A DNA stretch of 29,575 bases. Origin: Flavobacteriales bacterium UBA2104. Its GTDB lineage: Bacteria; Bacteroidota; Bacteroidia; Flavobacteriales_D; Crocinitomicaceae. A program made the translations under genes and the position numbers. The stretch lies in the NCBI GenBank assembly GCA_002331485.1, contig DCYS01000014.1:1-29575 (forward strand), in the 5' to 3' direction. The notes under the pieces are model-generated. The model had not been told where the DNA came from. It was given only the letters and a program-made list of their open reading frames with translations, and did not search any database. Shown in pieces: positions 1-9,433 of the stretch (position 1 is its first letter; each line of letters starts with the position of its first letter).

Positions 1-2477
1 TGAGCCTCTCCACCTGAAAGAGTAGTTGATGGCTGCCCCAGCTTCACATAACCTAAACCAACTGATTTCAGCGTTGAAACTATCCTGTGAATTTTTGGAA
101 TTGCCTCGAAGAAATCAGATGCATCATCGATCGTCATATCCAACACATCAAAAATTGACTTTCCTTTATACCTAACCTCTAAAGTCTCTCGATTGTAACG
201 TTTCCCCTTGCACGTTTCACACTCAACATAGACATCGGGTAAAAAATTCATTTCGATCTGCTTCAAACCTCCTCCTTTACAGGTTTCGCATCTACCTCCT
301 TTTACATTGAAAGAAAAACGACCCGGTTTGTAACCTCGAATCTGAGCTTCAGGAAGACTAGAAAACAAACTCCGTATTTCATCAAAAACTTTTGTGTAAG
401 TTGCCGGGTTAGATCTTGGTGTCCTGCCAATAGGACTTTGATTGATCTCTATTACCTTATCCAGTGCTTCAATTCCTTCTATTTTTTTGTACGGCAATGG
501 CTTTTTAACACCCTTATAAAAATGTGCATTCAACAATGGGTATAATGTCTGGTTGATCAATGAAGATTTTCCACTACCTGAAACTCCTGTTACACAAGTA
601 AAAGTTCCTAATGGAATTTTCAAATCAACATTTTTTAAATTGTGACCTGTAGCACCCTTCAATTGAAGGCTCTTGCCATTACCTTTTCTTCTTTTTTCAG
701 GAATTGGAATAACTAATTCATCCTTGAGATATTTAGCCGTTAAAGAACTTGAATTAATCGTGTTTTTATAATTAGTAGCACTCAATATTTCTCCACCATG
801 TACACCTGCACCTGGACCAATATCAACAATAAAGTCTGCTGATTCGATCATTTCTCTGTCATGCTCAACGACTATCACCGAATTCCCAGTATCCCTCAAT
901 TGTTTTAATGAATTGATCAATCTTGTATTGTCTCTTTGATGAAGTCCAATACTCGGTTCATCGAGAACATACAAAACGTTCATCAACTCAGAACCTATTT
1001 GAGTTGCTAGTCTAATTCGCTGACCTTCTCCACCAGAGAGCGTTCTCGCTGATCGATTAAGGGTTAAATAGTCAAGACCTACTGCTAAAATAAATGACAA
1101 TCTATCATTGATCTCTTTAAGGATTTCTTTCCCGATCTTCAACTCATTTTTGGTCAGCTTTTCAGGTAATTCTTTGAAATAGGACGCTAATTCAACTACA
1201 TCCATTTGAACAAGTTCACCTATATGCTTACCATCAATTTTAAAATAATGCGCCTCCTTTTTCAACCTTGAGCCCTCACATTTGGGACAAATTTTCTTGT
1301 TCATAAAGGACTGAGCCCATCGCGTAATTTTCTTACCACTTTTCTCTTCAAAATGTCTAGTCATAAAATCGACTACCCCTTCAAAAGCCGGAACATTTTT
1401 ACCTAAGCTATTTCGAGTAGCATCACGACCATATAGAATAATAGACATCAACTCATCGGGCATATCCTCTATCTTCGTGGTAAGCTCATAACCTTCAGCT
1501 TCAAGTAAATCTGATAATTTCTCAAAGATCCAGGTCCTTTTATATTTCCCTAATGGAGCCAATCCACCTTGCTTGATCGACAAGGAAGGATCTGGAATTA
1601 TTTTCTTCATATCTATCACCGAAACCTCTCCAAGACCGTTGCAATTCTGACAAGCACCATATGGTGAATTAAATGAGAATAAGTTGGGTTCTGGTTCCGG
1701 ATAACTGATACCAGAGGTTGGGCACATGAGCAATCTACTGTAGAATCGAATTTCTTCTGATTCATGCTTGTTGAGCATCATAGACTTTTCACCATGCTTC
1801 ATTGTAGACTCAACTGCTTTTTTAAGTCGTTGACGATCAGACTCATCGACTTTTACTCGGTCTACTACCATCTCTATATCATGGATCTTGTAGCGGTCGA
1901 GCTTCATTCCCTTTTTAATATCCTGAATCTCTCCGTCTACTCTAGCTTTTGTAAAACCCTTTTTCCTGATCTTTTCAAATAGTTCTCTGTAGTGACCCTT
2001 TCGACCTTTTATCAATGGAGCAAGAAAAACAACTTTGTCTCCATTAAAATCTCGTAAAATCAGATCTACTATCTGATCATCTGAGTACTTCACCATTGGT
2101 TCACCAGAAACATAAGAATAAGCAGTACCTATCCTTGCAAAAAGCAAACGCATAAAGTCATAAACCTCCGTAATCGTACCAACTGTTGATCTTGGATTCT
2201 TAGATACCGTTTTCTGCTCAATGGAAATTACTGGTGATAACCCTTCGATCTTATCAACCTTTGGTCGATCCATCCCCGACAAAAACTGACGTGCATAGGA
2301 TGAGAAAGTTTCAATATATCTTCGTTGACCTTCTGCAAATATGGTGTCAAAAGCCAAAGAAGATTTGCCACTACCACTTAAACCAGTAAAAACTACAAGC
2401 TTGTTACGTGGGATAGTGATATCTATATCCTTTAGGTTGTGTTCCTTCGCTCCGTATACTTCAATTTGATCCTTCAT
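1..2477 (-). CDS. uvrA: UvrA, excinuclease ABC subunit A (3' end cut by window edge)
   Basis: Damage-recognition ATPase of nucleotide excision repair. It acts as a dimer with UvrB and hands damaged DNA to UvrB/UvrC; uvrC lies at 13808. The reading frame is open from an ATG at 2477 to the window edge, giving 825 codons of the usual 940 or so, so roughly the last 115 residues are outside. The first Walker A is GLSGSGKS (residues 32-39) and the second GVSGSGKS (631-638). The zinc finger is C730-x2-C733-x19-C753-x2-C756. The second ABC signature, LSGGEA, sits at the very edge, preceded by GYVKLGQP. The gene starts 26 bases after the lytic transglycosylase gene on the same strand, so it is probably cotranscribed with it. 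Family identity is certain. Whether the genome carries a second uvrA cannot be judged here. Confidence 0.97.
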   Translation of the reverse strand, partial: MKDQIEVYGAKEHNLKDIDITIPRNKLVVFTGLSGSGKSSLAFDTIFAEGQRRYIETFSSYARQFLSGMDRPKVDKIEGLSPVISIEQKTVSKNPRSTVGTITEVYDFMRLLFARIGTAYSYVSGEPMVKYSDDQIVDLILRDFNGDKVVFLAPLIKGRKGHYRELFEKIRKKGFTKARVDGEIQDIKKGMKLDRYKIHDIEMVVDRVKVDESDRQRLKKAVESTMKHGEKSMMLNKHESEEIRFYSRLLMCPTSGISYPEPEPNLFSFNSPYGACQNCNGLGEVSVIDMKKIIPDPSLSIKQGGLAPLGKYKRTWIFEKLSDLLEAEGYELTTKIEDMPDELMSIILYGRDATRNSLGKNVPAFEGVVDFMTRHFEEKSGKKITRWAQSFMNKKICPKCEGSRLKKEAHYFKIDGKHIGELVQMDVVELASYFKELPEKLTKNELKIGKEILKEINDRLSFILAVGLDYLTLNRSARTLSGGEGQRIRLATQIGSELMNVLYVLDEPSIGLHQRDNTRLINSLKQLRDTGNSVIVVEHDREMIESADFIVDIGPGAGVHGGEILSATNYKNTINSSSLTAKYLKDELVIPIPEKRRKGNGKSLQLKGATGHNLKNVDLKIPLGTFTCVTGVSGSGKSSLINQTLYPLLNAHFYKGVKKPLPYKKIEGIEALDKVIEINQSPIGRTPRSNPATYTKVFDEIRSLFSSLPEAQIRGYKPGRFSFNVKGGRCETCKGGGLKQIEMNFLPDVYVECETCKGKRYNRETLEVRYKGKSIFDVLDMTIDDASDFFEAIPKIHRIVSTLKSVGLGYVKLGQPSTTLSGGEA

Positions 2478-2503
2478 TACCACCACTTCATTTCAACAAA
2501 CGA

Positions 2504-3433
2504 CTAATCTTCATAAAACCCTAGTTGCTCATTATTCTTAGGTAATAATAACTCGTAGGTAACATGTTTGTTCGCACTCAACTTACTTCTTCTTATCCAG
2601 GGATTCAGTCTCCGCAATATTTTGAGTGTTGTACTATTAGCTTTTGCCCATTCAGCCAAATCTTCAATTTTCTCATCTACCCTTACTCGTTTAACTTCAT
2701 ATTCTGGATAAAGTTGATTTTCAGATATTTCAAAACCAAATTTTTCAGGATCCTTCATAATCTCCTTTATCGCAAGAATCCGAAAAACATATCTACTCGT
2801 TTCACTATTCAAGGATAAGTCAAAATAAGAATCAACATTCTGTTCGTCAAGTGCATCTCGAATACCTTGAACTCCTCTATTATAGGAAGCTGCGGCCAAT
2901 GTCCATGAACCAAACTCCAGATAAGATTGCTTCAAATACTTACACGCTGCCTCAGTACTTTTCTCAATATTTAGACGTTCATCAACCTCTCTGTTCACCT
3001 CGAGGTCGTATTGTTTTGCTGTGCTTTTCATAAATTGCCAGAACCCTCTGGCACCTGCTGAGCTAGTCGCCTGAGTTAATCCGCTCTCTATCACACTCAA
3101 GTATACAAAATCTTCAGGAACACCATTTTCACGTAGAATACTTTTCATAACAGGGAACCATCTATTAGCTCTTTTCATGTAAAGAATCGTATTCGAATGC
3201 CAGAAATTATTTACGACTAACTCTCTATCAAACCTCTCACGCACATCCAAATCTGATAGTTTAACTCTTTCTCCAGCAAAAGAAATAGATTCTGGAATTT
3301 CAGGAACAACAAATAGATTTTTTACGATTGTGGTATCTGAAGTCTTTAGTTGTGCTTTTGTTTCAAAGTCCCCGTTTGAACTATTGCAACTCACAAAGAA
3401 TGCTGTTATTAGAAGAAAAAAGAGTTTTTGCAT
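2504..3433 (-). CDS. MltD-like membrane-bound lytic murein transglycosylase (lipoprotein)
   Basis: Predicted to cleave the MurNAc-GlcNAc bond of peptidoglycan non-hydrolytically, in the periplasm or at the inner face of the outer membrane. The 309-residue product begins with a lipoprotein signal ending FFVSC (lipid-attached Cys16). The SLT/goose-lysozyme-like domain spans about 90-215. The catalytic Glu is Glu116 in SVIESGLT, followed by the family motifs GFWQFM (130-135) and AASYNRG (181-187). The C-terminal part (about 245-298, with RRLNPWIRRSKL) resembles the tail of Bacteroidota MltD-type proteins, but I see no clear LysM repeat. E. coli MltD is longer and has LysM domains. A TAnnTTTG element sits 20 bases upstream of the ATG, so the gene may have its own promoter besides read-through from the polysaccharide operon. 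Confidence 0.9.
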   Translation of the reverse strand: MQKLFFLLITAFFVSCNSSNGDFETKAQLKTSDTTIVKNLFVVPEIPESISFAGERVKLSDLDVRERFDRELVVNNFWHSNTILYMKRANRWFPVMKSILRENGVPEDFVYLSVIESGLTQATSSAGARGFWQFMKSTAKQYDLEVNREVDERLNIEKSTEAACKYLKQSYLEFGSWTLAAASYNRGVQGIRDALDEQNVDSYFDLSLNSETSRYVFRILAIKEIMKDPEKFGFEISENQLYPEYEVKRVRVDEKIEDLAEWAKANSTTLKILRRLNPWIRRSKLSANKHVTYELLLPKNNEQLGFYED

Positions 3434-3452
3434 ATTCAGATTCTAAGACCAA

Positions 3453-3460
3453 CAAAAATA
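3453..3460 (-). promoter_or_regulatory. Candidate Bacteroidota -7 element (TAnnTTTG) for the lytic transglycosylase gene
   Basis: Read on the minus strand the bases are TATTTTTG, an exact match to the TAnnTTTG -7 element described for Bacteroides and Flavobacterium. It lies 20 bases before the ATG at 3433, which would leave a leader of about 14 bases. A TTG lies 14 bases upstream of the element, a shorter spacing than the usual -33 box. In AT-rich DNA such an octamer arises by chance fairly often, so this is only a candidate. Confidence 0.35.
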
Positions 3461-3497
3461 CATAAATCAACATGCAATTTAGAGTCTAAAAATGAAA

Positions 3498-4577
3498 TTA
3501 TTCAGATTCTTTAGGGCTATACTTCAGAGTATTTCGGTAAAGAAATGCGAAGACAATCACAAAAAAAGCTCCCCCTAGGGTCGAATAGAGATATGCATTC
3601 TTTTCAAGTATCAACCATCCCAAAATGAGGGTTGAAGCGAACGCTATGAGGCTTATGAAGAAAAAAATCTTCCATACTCCAAAATCAGAGTATCCCTTAT
3701 AAACTAAGTGATGAGTAGTATGATCTTTCCCCCCTACCATAGGTGATTGACCTTTTTTCAAACGATTGATCACAACTGATAAAGTATCTGAAAATGCGGG
3801 GGCAAAGGCGCAAAACACAAGCATAAGACCAGACCATGAAGGAAGCTCCATCGATGAGGGGATATTCCAAAGTCCAGAAATAGAGAAAAATGCTACGTAA
3901 AGACCGATAAACTGACTTCCTGTGTCTCCCATAAACATTCGGGAAGGATTCACATTGTAAAACAAAAACCCCAGAATCGCTCCAATTTCAGCGACCAATA
4001 TGATCACCCAATAATTGAATGAAAAGTTTGTCTGTAACAACATCATTATCATACAGGAAAGCAACACAAAAAGTGATACAGTAGCCGTAATTCCATCCAT
4101 ATTATCAAGCATATTAAGGCTATTCATGATCCCAACGACCCACACCACTGTTAATACAGCATCCACCCAATAAGAATGTGAGAACTCGATCATTGTACCT
4201 GTAGCAACCAAAATTGCACCACATGCAATTTGGCCTAGTAGCTTCAGTAATGGTTTGGTATTATAGGCATCGTCAGTTAAACCCACACCAAATGCCAATG
4301 TAGAAGCAAGAAGTAAACCTGTAAAATGTTGATCATCAAACAATGATTCTCCGGAATGAAAAGAAGCATAAAAAACTGCCGTAAGAATGAAAGTGAGGTA
4401 CATACTTATACCTCCCAAAGATGGCTTTGACTCATTACTCCACCGGATAACTACATCATTCTTATTGCGAATACCCAAACTCCGTGAAAACTTCAAAAGA
4501 AGTCTGTTAATGAGCCAGGAGACAAATATCGCACCAGCAAAAAAAAGTATGATTTCCAAAAAATAGTTTAGCAGCAA
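3498..4577 (-). CDS. WecA/TagO-like undecaprenyl-phosphate sugar-1-phosphate transferase (MraY superfamily)
   Basis: Integral membrane enzyme of the MraY/WecA/TagO superfamily. It is predicted to transfer a HexNAc-1-phosphate (commonly GlcNAc-1-P) from UDP-sugar to undecaprenyl phosphate, the first lipid-linked step of O-antigen, capsule or similar polymer synthesis. The 359-residue product has about ten hydrophobic segments. Visible family motifs are PSLGG (52-56), the Asp pair in TDDAYNTKP (101-109), NMLDNMDGI (155-163), NPSRMFMGDTGSQF (210-223) and the HTTHH loop (286-290). The HTTHH loop points to the WecA/TagO branch rather than MraY. The first in-frame ATG is at residue 59, inside the conserved part. 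The start must therefore be non-ATG: TTG at 4577 is used here, and TTG at 4559 is an alternative. It begins 15 bases after rfbC. The exact sugar cannot be read from sequence. Confidence 0.9.
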   Translation of the reverse strand: MLLNYFLEIILFFAGAIFVSWLINRLLLKFSRSLGIRNKNDVVIRWSNESKPSLGGISMYLTFILTAVFYASFHSGESLFDDQHFTGLLLASTLAFGVGLTDDAYNTKPLLKLLGQIACGAILVATGTMIEFSHSYWVDAVLTVVWVVGIMNSLNMLDNMDGITATVSLFVLLSCMIMMLLQTNFSFNYWVIILVAEIGAILGFLFYNVNPSRMFMGDTGSQFIGLYVAFFSISGLWNIPSSMELPSWSGLMLVFCAFAPAFSDTLSVVINRLKKGQSPMVGGKDHTTHHLVYKGYSDFGVWKIFFFISLIAFASTLILGWLILEKNAYLYSTLGGAFFVIVFAFLYRNTLKYSPKESE

Positions 4578-4592
4578 ACCGTAATTTTTAAA

Positions 4593-5138
4593 TTAAAACG
4601 GGCTGGCAAAGTTACGAAATTTTGTATAATCTTTGTCTTTCTCAGAAAGTTGTGGATTTTCTATTCCCCAATCTATAGATAGGTCTGGATCATCCCATGA
4701 TAATCCACCTTCATTTTCAGGATTGTAGAATTCTGTGCATTTATAACTAAATATAGTTTTATCTTCTAATGTTAAGAAGCCATGAGCAAAACCTGGTGGA
4801 ATGAAAAACTGCTTTTTGTTTTCTCCGGACAACAATATACTATGGTGTTTTCCGTAAGTGGGTGAATCTTTCCTCAAATCAACCGCCACATCAAGAACCG
4901 CACCTTTGACAACACGGACTAACTTACCCTGAGCATAAGGTGGTTTTTGAAAATGGAGTCCTCTCAAAACTCCTTTATTTGACATTGACTCATTATCCTG
5001 AACAAAACTTGGTGTCCGATCAAAATTATCATTCCACTGCTTCTCGTTATATGTTTCTAAGAAATATCCTCTATGATCACCGTGTACGTCTGGTTCAAAT
5101 ATGATCAATCCTTCTATATCTGTTTCTTTAATTTTCAT
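4593..5138 (-). CDS. rfbC: dTDP-4-dehydrorhamnose 3,5-epimerase
   Basis: Cupin-fold epimerase (RmlC/RfbC) that converts dTDP-4-keto-6-deoxyglucose to dTDP-4-keto-L-rhamnose in dTDP-L-rhamnose synthesis; cytoplasmic. The 181-residue product has the normal family length. Typical stretches are FLETYNEKQW, the VLRGLHFQ motif with the catalytic His62, FIPPGFAHGF (112-121), and YKCTEFYNPENEGG (132-145) with the conserved active-site Tyr region. It lies between the Wzc-like kinase gene (24 bases upstream) and the WecA-like gene (15 bases downstream). The partner genes rfbA, rfbB and rfbD are not in the window, so the rest of the rhamnose pathway must be encoded elsewhere. A variant epimerase acting on another dTDP-sugar cannot be excluded. 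Confidence 0.93.
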   Translation of the reverse strand: MKIKETDIEGLIIFEPDVHGDHRGYFLETYNEKQWNDNFDRTPSFVQDNESMSNKGVLRGLHFQKPPYAQGKLVRVVKGAVLDVAVDLRKDSPTYGKHHSILLSGENKKQFFIPPGFAHGFLTLEDKTIFSYKCTEFYNPENEGGLSWDDPDLSIDWGIENPQLSEKDKDYTKFRNFASPF

Positions 5139-5162
5139 GACTCAAACCAGAATAATAAGTTC

Positions 5163-7484
5163 TTACTTTTTGGGATCATCGCTATAATATCCTCCATAAC
5201 CATATCCATATGATCTTTTTGATTTAGATTCAGCGTTTAGTATAATATTCAAATTTTTTATCTCCTTCGGCTTAGTAATGTCTTCAAGGTTAGAAATGAA
5301 ATGTCGCTTCGAATAGTTTGCCTTAAATATGAAAATAGGCACATCTGCTTTAGCTAAAACGTTGACTCCATCCGACACAAGACCAACAGGAGGGTTGTCA
5401 ATAATTACCGTATCAAATTGATTTTTAAGTTCCTCAATGATCTGATCGAATTTGGCACTAAGGATAAGTTCTGACGGATTTGGTGGAATAGGTCCAGCAG
5501 ATATATAATAAAGATTGTCAACATTTGACTTCTTAAGAACTTCTGACACCGTGCTATGATCTGCAAGTAGATTACTCATACCAAGCGTATTATCAGCCTC
5601 AAAACCCAAATGAATTTTAGGCTTACGCATATCAAGATCTAAGATAACAACCTTTTTTCCTGACATTGCAATTATCCCTCCGAGATTAAGGGCAACAAAC
5701 GTTTTTCCTTCTCCAGAAATTGAGGAGGTCACCGCAATTGTTCGGACATTCTTCTTGACAAACGATAGATTCGTCCTAATCGTCCTAAATGATTCACTTA
5801 TTCGAGACTTTGGAGCTTCAGAAACCAATAATTGGGAGTGGGTCATTTTTCTGTTCGTTAACGGAACTGAACCGAGCACACCAATTCCTTCTGGAAGGAT
5901 CTTTTGTAATTCTGACAATTGACTGATCTCATTGAAGGTCAAATATTTTATCAACAAAATGCCAAAACCTAAACTCAATGAAAAGAATATCGATATACCG
6001 TAGACGATATTCTTATTTGGAGAAATTGGTGAATTACCTAAAGAAGCCGGATTCAGCACTTTATTCCTCGAGGCATATCCCGCATTGGATATTGAGTACA
6101 GAACTTTCTTTTCAGTCAGAAGGGTGTAGTATTTTTCGTTTAACTCCTGAATATTTTTCAGCCTGCTTAGCTCCATTTGTTTTTCAGGAAGATCATAGTA
6201 GTCTCCTTCTAATTTCTTGATCTCCTTCTTGACAAACTCCAACTTTTCATTAATACGATTCTCCAGGGTTTGTATAATCTTGTTGATATACTTAATTCGA
6301 TTATCGATCCTTGATTCAATCTTTAGGTAACTTTCATTTTCTTCAGTTACAGAATACTTTAAATCTTCTTTTTGTTCGATAAGAAGTTGCAGGTCCTGAA
6401 CCTGTTGATTTAGACTACTCTCAAAAGATTTTCCAACAAGCTCTGGGATCATTCTGTATACTTCCATGCTATTTGGTGACTCTCTAAGTTTTTCGTTGAG
6501 CATTCGAAGAGTACGCAACTCGTCCATTAGCTCAAATTCCTCAATACGAAATGACTCCAATTTACTTTCTACTGATTCTGCATAAGAAGAAGCGTTTGGC
6601 AAGTTTTCTCTCCGCTGAAAGTACATTAGGCTGTCCTTAGAGTTACTTAATTCATTCTTCAAAGAATCTAGTTGTTTCTTAATAAAATCCAACACATTGT
6701 CGGCACTTTCCTTTTTGAAATCTTCATCATACTCAAAAAAGTTATTCATAACAGACCTTACGATATCTCTAGCAAACAATACACTGTGACTTTCATACCC
6801 TATTTCGATGGTTTTCGCTCTTATATCTACGGGTTTCACACTCAAGTTTCTTATATGCTTTGAAACTAACCCATCTGGATCATTGAACTGAAAAAACAAA
6901 CTATTCGTTGTAGCGTCTACATAAAAATTGTCCCAATCTTCAATTATCACTTTTATATCAAAAAAGGGCGTGCAAAGCAGCTTATTTGGCTCAATTAACC
7001 ATTCACCCTTTCTCTTATAATTATTTAGAGAGATTTTTACTTGGTTATCAACTGCAGAAACATAAATGTTATGATTACATAAACTTGAATCCTTAAGTGC
7101 AAAAGGCACTATCTCAAAACTATTTCGACCATATCTCTTTTCTGTTAGTACATCACCTTCAGCATAGTGACTAACTTTAAGGTTTAGATCTTGAAGTGCT
7201 CTTTTGAACAGTAGTTGTGATCTCAGCAACTCAATTTCTTTCGAGATTGAGGACTCATCTTCCAAGCTTTTGAAATCTAGAACATTAGCCCCCTGATTCT
7301 CAGAGCTTATCTGAATCAAAGATTTAGATTCATACAATGGCTTTGTATACCGAAGATAGAAGAAAGCACTTGTTAAAGCAACTGCAAAAATTAGTAACAA
7401 CCAATACCAGTTTCTTTTGAAGATTATCTTAACGATATCCAGATCAAATGAATTATTAACGAATATTTTATTGGATTCGCTCAT
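5163..7484 (-). CDS. Wzc-like polysaccharide co-polymerase with BY-type tyrosine kinase domain
   Basis: Inner-membrane protein (773 residues) predicted to control chain length and export of a surface polysaccharide together with the Wza-like partner encoded just upstream (4-base gap). Domain order: Wzz-type N-terminus with transmembrane helix 1 (about 25-45); a long periplasmic part with coiled coil (about 255-460); transmembrane helix 2 (about 494-515); then a cytoplasmic bacterial tyrosine kinase. The kinase has Walker A SSISGEGKT (587-595), Walker A' VVILDLDMRKP (612-622) and Walker B DTVIIDNPP (691-699). The C-terminus holds a tyrosine cluster of five Tyr within 759-767, the usual autophosphorylation tail. 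This is the single-chain (proteobacterial/Bacteroidota) layout, not the split CapA/CapB form. No cognate phosphatase gene is visible nearby. Confidence 0.93.
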   Translation of the reverse strand: MSESNKIFVNNSFDLDIVKIIFKRNWYWLLLIFAVALTSAFFYLRYTKPLYESKSLIQISSENQGANVLDFKSLEDESSISKEIELLRSQLLFKRALQDLNLKVSHYAEGDVLTEKRYGRNSFEIVPFALKDSSLCNHNIYVSAVDNQVKISLNNYKRKGEWLIEPNKLLCTPFFDIKVIIEDWDNFYVDATTNSLFFQFNDPDGLVSKHIRNLSVKPVDIRAKTIEIGYESHSVLFARDIVRSVMNNFFEYDEDFKKESADNVLDFIKKQLDSLKNELSNSKDSLMYFQRRENLPNASSYAESVESKLESFRIEEFELMDELRTLRMLNEKLRESPNSMEVYRMIPELVGKSFESSLNQQVQDLQLLIEQKEDLKYSVTEENESYLKIESRIDNRIKYINKIIQTLENRINEKLEFVKKEIKKLEGDYYDLPEKQMELSRLKNIQELNEKYYTLLTEKKVLYSISNAGYASRNKVLNPASLGNSPISPNKNIVYGISIFFSLSLGFGILLIKYLTFNEISQLSELQKILPEGIGVLGSVPLTNRKMTHSQLLVSEAPKSRISESFRTIRTNLSFVKKNVRTIAVTSSISGEGKTFVALNLGGIIAMSGKKVVILDLDMRKPKIHLGFEADNTLGMSNLLADHSTVSEVLKKSNVDNLYYISAGPIPPNPSELILSAKFDQIIEELKNQFDTVIIDNPPVGLVSDGVNVLAKADVPIFIFKANYSKRHFISNLEDITKPKEIKNLNIILNAESKSKRSYGYGYGGYYSDDPKK

Positions 7485-7488
7485 TTAA

Positions 7489-8268
7489 TTAATTCAAAGA
7501 TAAGATTACTGATACAACAACGATTGCTGAAGAAATAAGTGAAATTATTGGTGTGACCTCTTTCAGAACCTCACGAGATAATTGCTTAGTTGGTTCTACA
7601 TATATGTAATCACTCGACTGTACCACCATATCTGCGTATTTGATGCCTGCAATCGTACTCAGATCAATGCTATAAATCTTTCTACCTTCATTTGTTTTCC
7701 TGATCACTTTGATTTTTTTTGACCTACCTCTTTCCGTGATACCGCCGGCAAGTGCAATAGCCTCCATTAGAGTAGTATTATTATTGGTAATCGGGACAAC
7801 CTTTGCATCACCACCACTTCCCGGAAAAACTATTACCCTCCGATTAGTGACTTCGACCAAAACAAATGGATCTTTGTACTTTGTAGCAAATTTATCAGAT
7901 AACAACTCCTGACATTCAATTATACTCAAACCTTGAACTTTAACACTACCGATAATTGGAAACTCTACTGTTCCATCATTTCGCACCAAATATTGGATAT
8001 CACCTCCATTCATCAGTCTGTTACCTTGATTCTCTAGACCAACTCCTGTCATTACATCAACTATCCGTTTACCATCTTCCGCATACATCGTAAAGGTTAA
8101 TTTATCATCTGGAGAGATTCTGTATGCTTCTTTGGGAGAAAGTGGAATGTTATCTGTAATTATCTCCTCCCCATCACCCTGAAACATGATATGACTATTC
8201 ACACCACAGGACGACATCAAGAATATCGCTAAAACCCCAGCTAAAACCACAAAATACTTATCTCTCAT
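7489..8268 (-). CDS. Wza-like polysaccharide export lipoprotein (Poly_export/SLBB)
   Basis: Predicted outer-membrane-associated export component for capsule or exopolysaccharide, partner of the Wzc-like kinase encoded next. The 259-residue product has a lipoprotein signal ending FLMSSC (Cys21), a Poly_export domain (about 47-140, starting near YRISPDDKLTFTMY), and an SLBB-type segment (about 150-225, with TLMEAIALAGGITERG). A hydrophobic helix at the extreme C-terminus (about 235-257) is common in Bacteroidota members, which are shorter than E. coli Wza (about 380). The ATG at 8268 overlaps the end of the upstream glycosyltransferase gene by 11 bases, suggesting coupled translation. Confidence 0.91.
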   Translation of the reverse strand: MRDKYFVVLAGVLAIFLMSSCGVNSHIMFQGDGEEIITDNIPLSPKEAYRISPDDKLTFTMYAEDGKRIVDVMTGVGLENQGNRLMNGGDIQYLVRNDGTVEFPIIGSVKVQGLSIIECQELLSDKFATKYKDPFVLVEVTNRRVIVFPGSGGDAKVVPITNNNTTLMEAIALAGGITERGRSKKIKVIRKTNEGRKIYSIDLSTIAGIKYADMVVQSSDYIYVEPTKQLSREVLKEVTPIISLISSAIVVVSVILSLN

Positions 8269-9433
8269 TTCCTAAAAGCTCTTTGTAATACTTCTCCATA
8301 TCCCCAACCAAACGTTTATAACTATACTCTTCAAGTACTTTTTGTTGTCCAGCTCCACCCATCTGTTCTCTCTTCGAAGTATTTTCAACCAATAAACGAA
8401 GTTTTTCGGTATAAGTTTCAATATCTCCCGGTTTTATTACGAAACCAGACTGCTGATCTTCAACTATATCCCTAACTCCTCCTACATCCGTGGAAACAAC
8501 GGGAATACCTGTTGCTTGCGCTTCTATCAAGCTAACCGGAGTTCCTTCATTCTTCGATGTCAAGCAAATAATATCCATACCAGCATTGAATGAAGCTATA
8601 TCCAAGATCCAAGAAGTCAGAAAAATAACTTCCGCACGTTTGTTTATTAACTTCACTCTGTTTTCGATGTGATGTCGTTCAGATCCATCACCCACAATGA
8701 AAACCTTAATTCGATCAATTCCATCCTGAAGCAATCTCTCGATGACATCCAGAAAAAAATCATGATCTTTTATCGGTGCAAGCCTCCCAACTATTGCTAT
8801 TGCAATCTCATCATCACTTATTTCATATTCACTTCTTATACTCTCTCGTTCAGATTCCTTCTTATTTTTGAATTTCTGCAATTCAAAGCCTAACGGAATG
8901 ACTTTAATTTTTTCAGTTGGAGCAATTCCATGTTCTCTAGCTAACTCATGTTTCTGAATTTCACTAATTGCAATAATACCTGTTGAAAAACTAGCGAGGT
9001 ATCTTTCTATTCTTTTGAAGAATTCAGTTTTTCGCTTTCCAAAATAAGAGTGGAAAACATGACCATGAAACGTATGCACTATAATTGGAATCTTTAAAGC
9101 TTTCGCAGCTAACCTTCCAATTAATCCAGCTTTCGAAGCATGAGTATGTACAATATCTGGTTGGTATTGCTTAATGATCCTTTTGATCTTACGATATGCT
9201 TTTCTGTCCTTTGCAGGGCTTATTGATCTAGATAACTCGGGAATGACAATTGGTTCTATTCCATATTCTCGCAAAATATGCAGCGAGTCTTTTTCGCCAT
9301 CATCAGGTACACCTCCAATAAGAAGGGTTTCAAAATCATCGGAGAGATATCGCGTGAGAAAGGTCGCATTAAAAGTAGGACCTCCAATATTAAATCGATT
9401 GATTATACGTACTACTTTAATTTTGCGTTCCAT
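8258..9433 (-). CDS. GT4-family glycosyltransferase
   Basis: GT-B fold retaining glycosyltransferase, predicted to add a sugar from a nucleotide donor to the growing lipid-linked polysaccharide; cytoplasmic, peripheral to the membrane. The ATG at 9433 gives 391 residues and places the Rossmann-type beginning (KIKVVRIINRFNIGGP) at the N-terminus. The frame is open to a GTG at 9469, but those 12 residues are not family-like. N-terminal acceptor domain: HTHASKAG (96-103) and HTFHGHVFHSYF. C-terminal donor domain: GRLAPIKDHDFF, then the E-x7-E pair Glu296/Glu304 in NEGTPVSLIEAQATG, and PVVSTDVGG. The start lies inside asnB (22-base overlap) and the end inside the Wza-like gene (11-base overlap). 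Donor and acceptor sugars are unknown. Confidence 0.92.
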   Translation of the reverse strand: MERKIKVVRIINRFNIGGPTFNATFLTRYLSDDFETLLIGGVPDDGEKDSLHILREYGIEPIVIPELSRSISPAKDRKAYRKIKRIIKQYQPDIVHTHASKAGLIGRLAAKALKIPIIVHTFHGHVFHSYFGKRKTEFFKRIERYLASFSTGIIAISEIQKHELAREHGIAPTEKIKVIPLGFELQKFKNKKESERESIRSEYEISDDEIAIAIVGRLAPIKDHDFFLDVIERLLQDGIDRIKVFIVGDGSERHHIENRVKLINKRAEVIFLTSWILDIASFNAGMDIICLTSKNEGTPVSLIEAQATGIPVVSTDVGGVRDIVEDQQSGFVIKPGDIETYTEKLRLLVENTSKREQMGGAGQQKVLEEYSYKRLVGDMEKYYKELLGNER

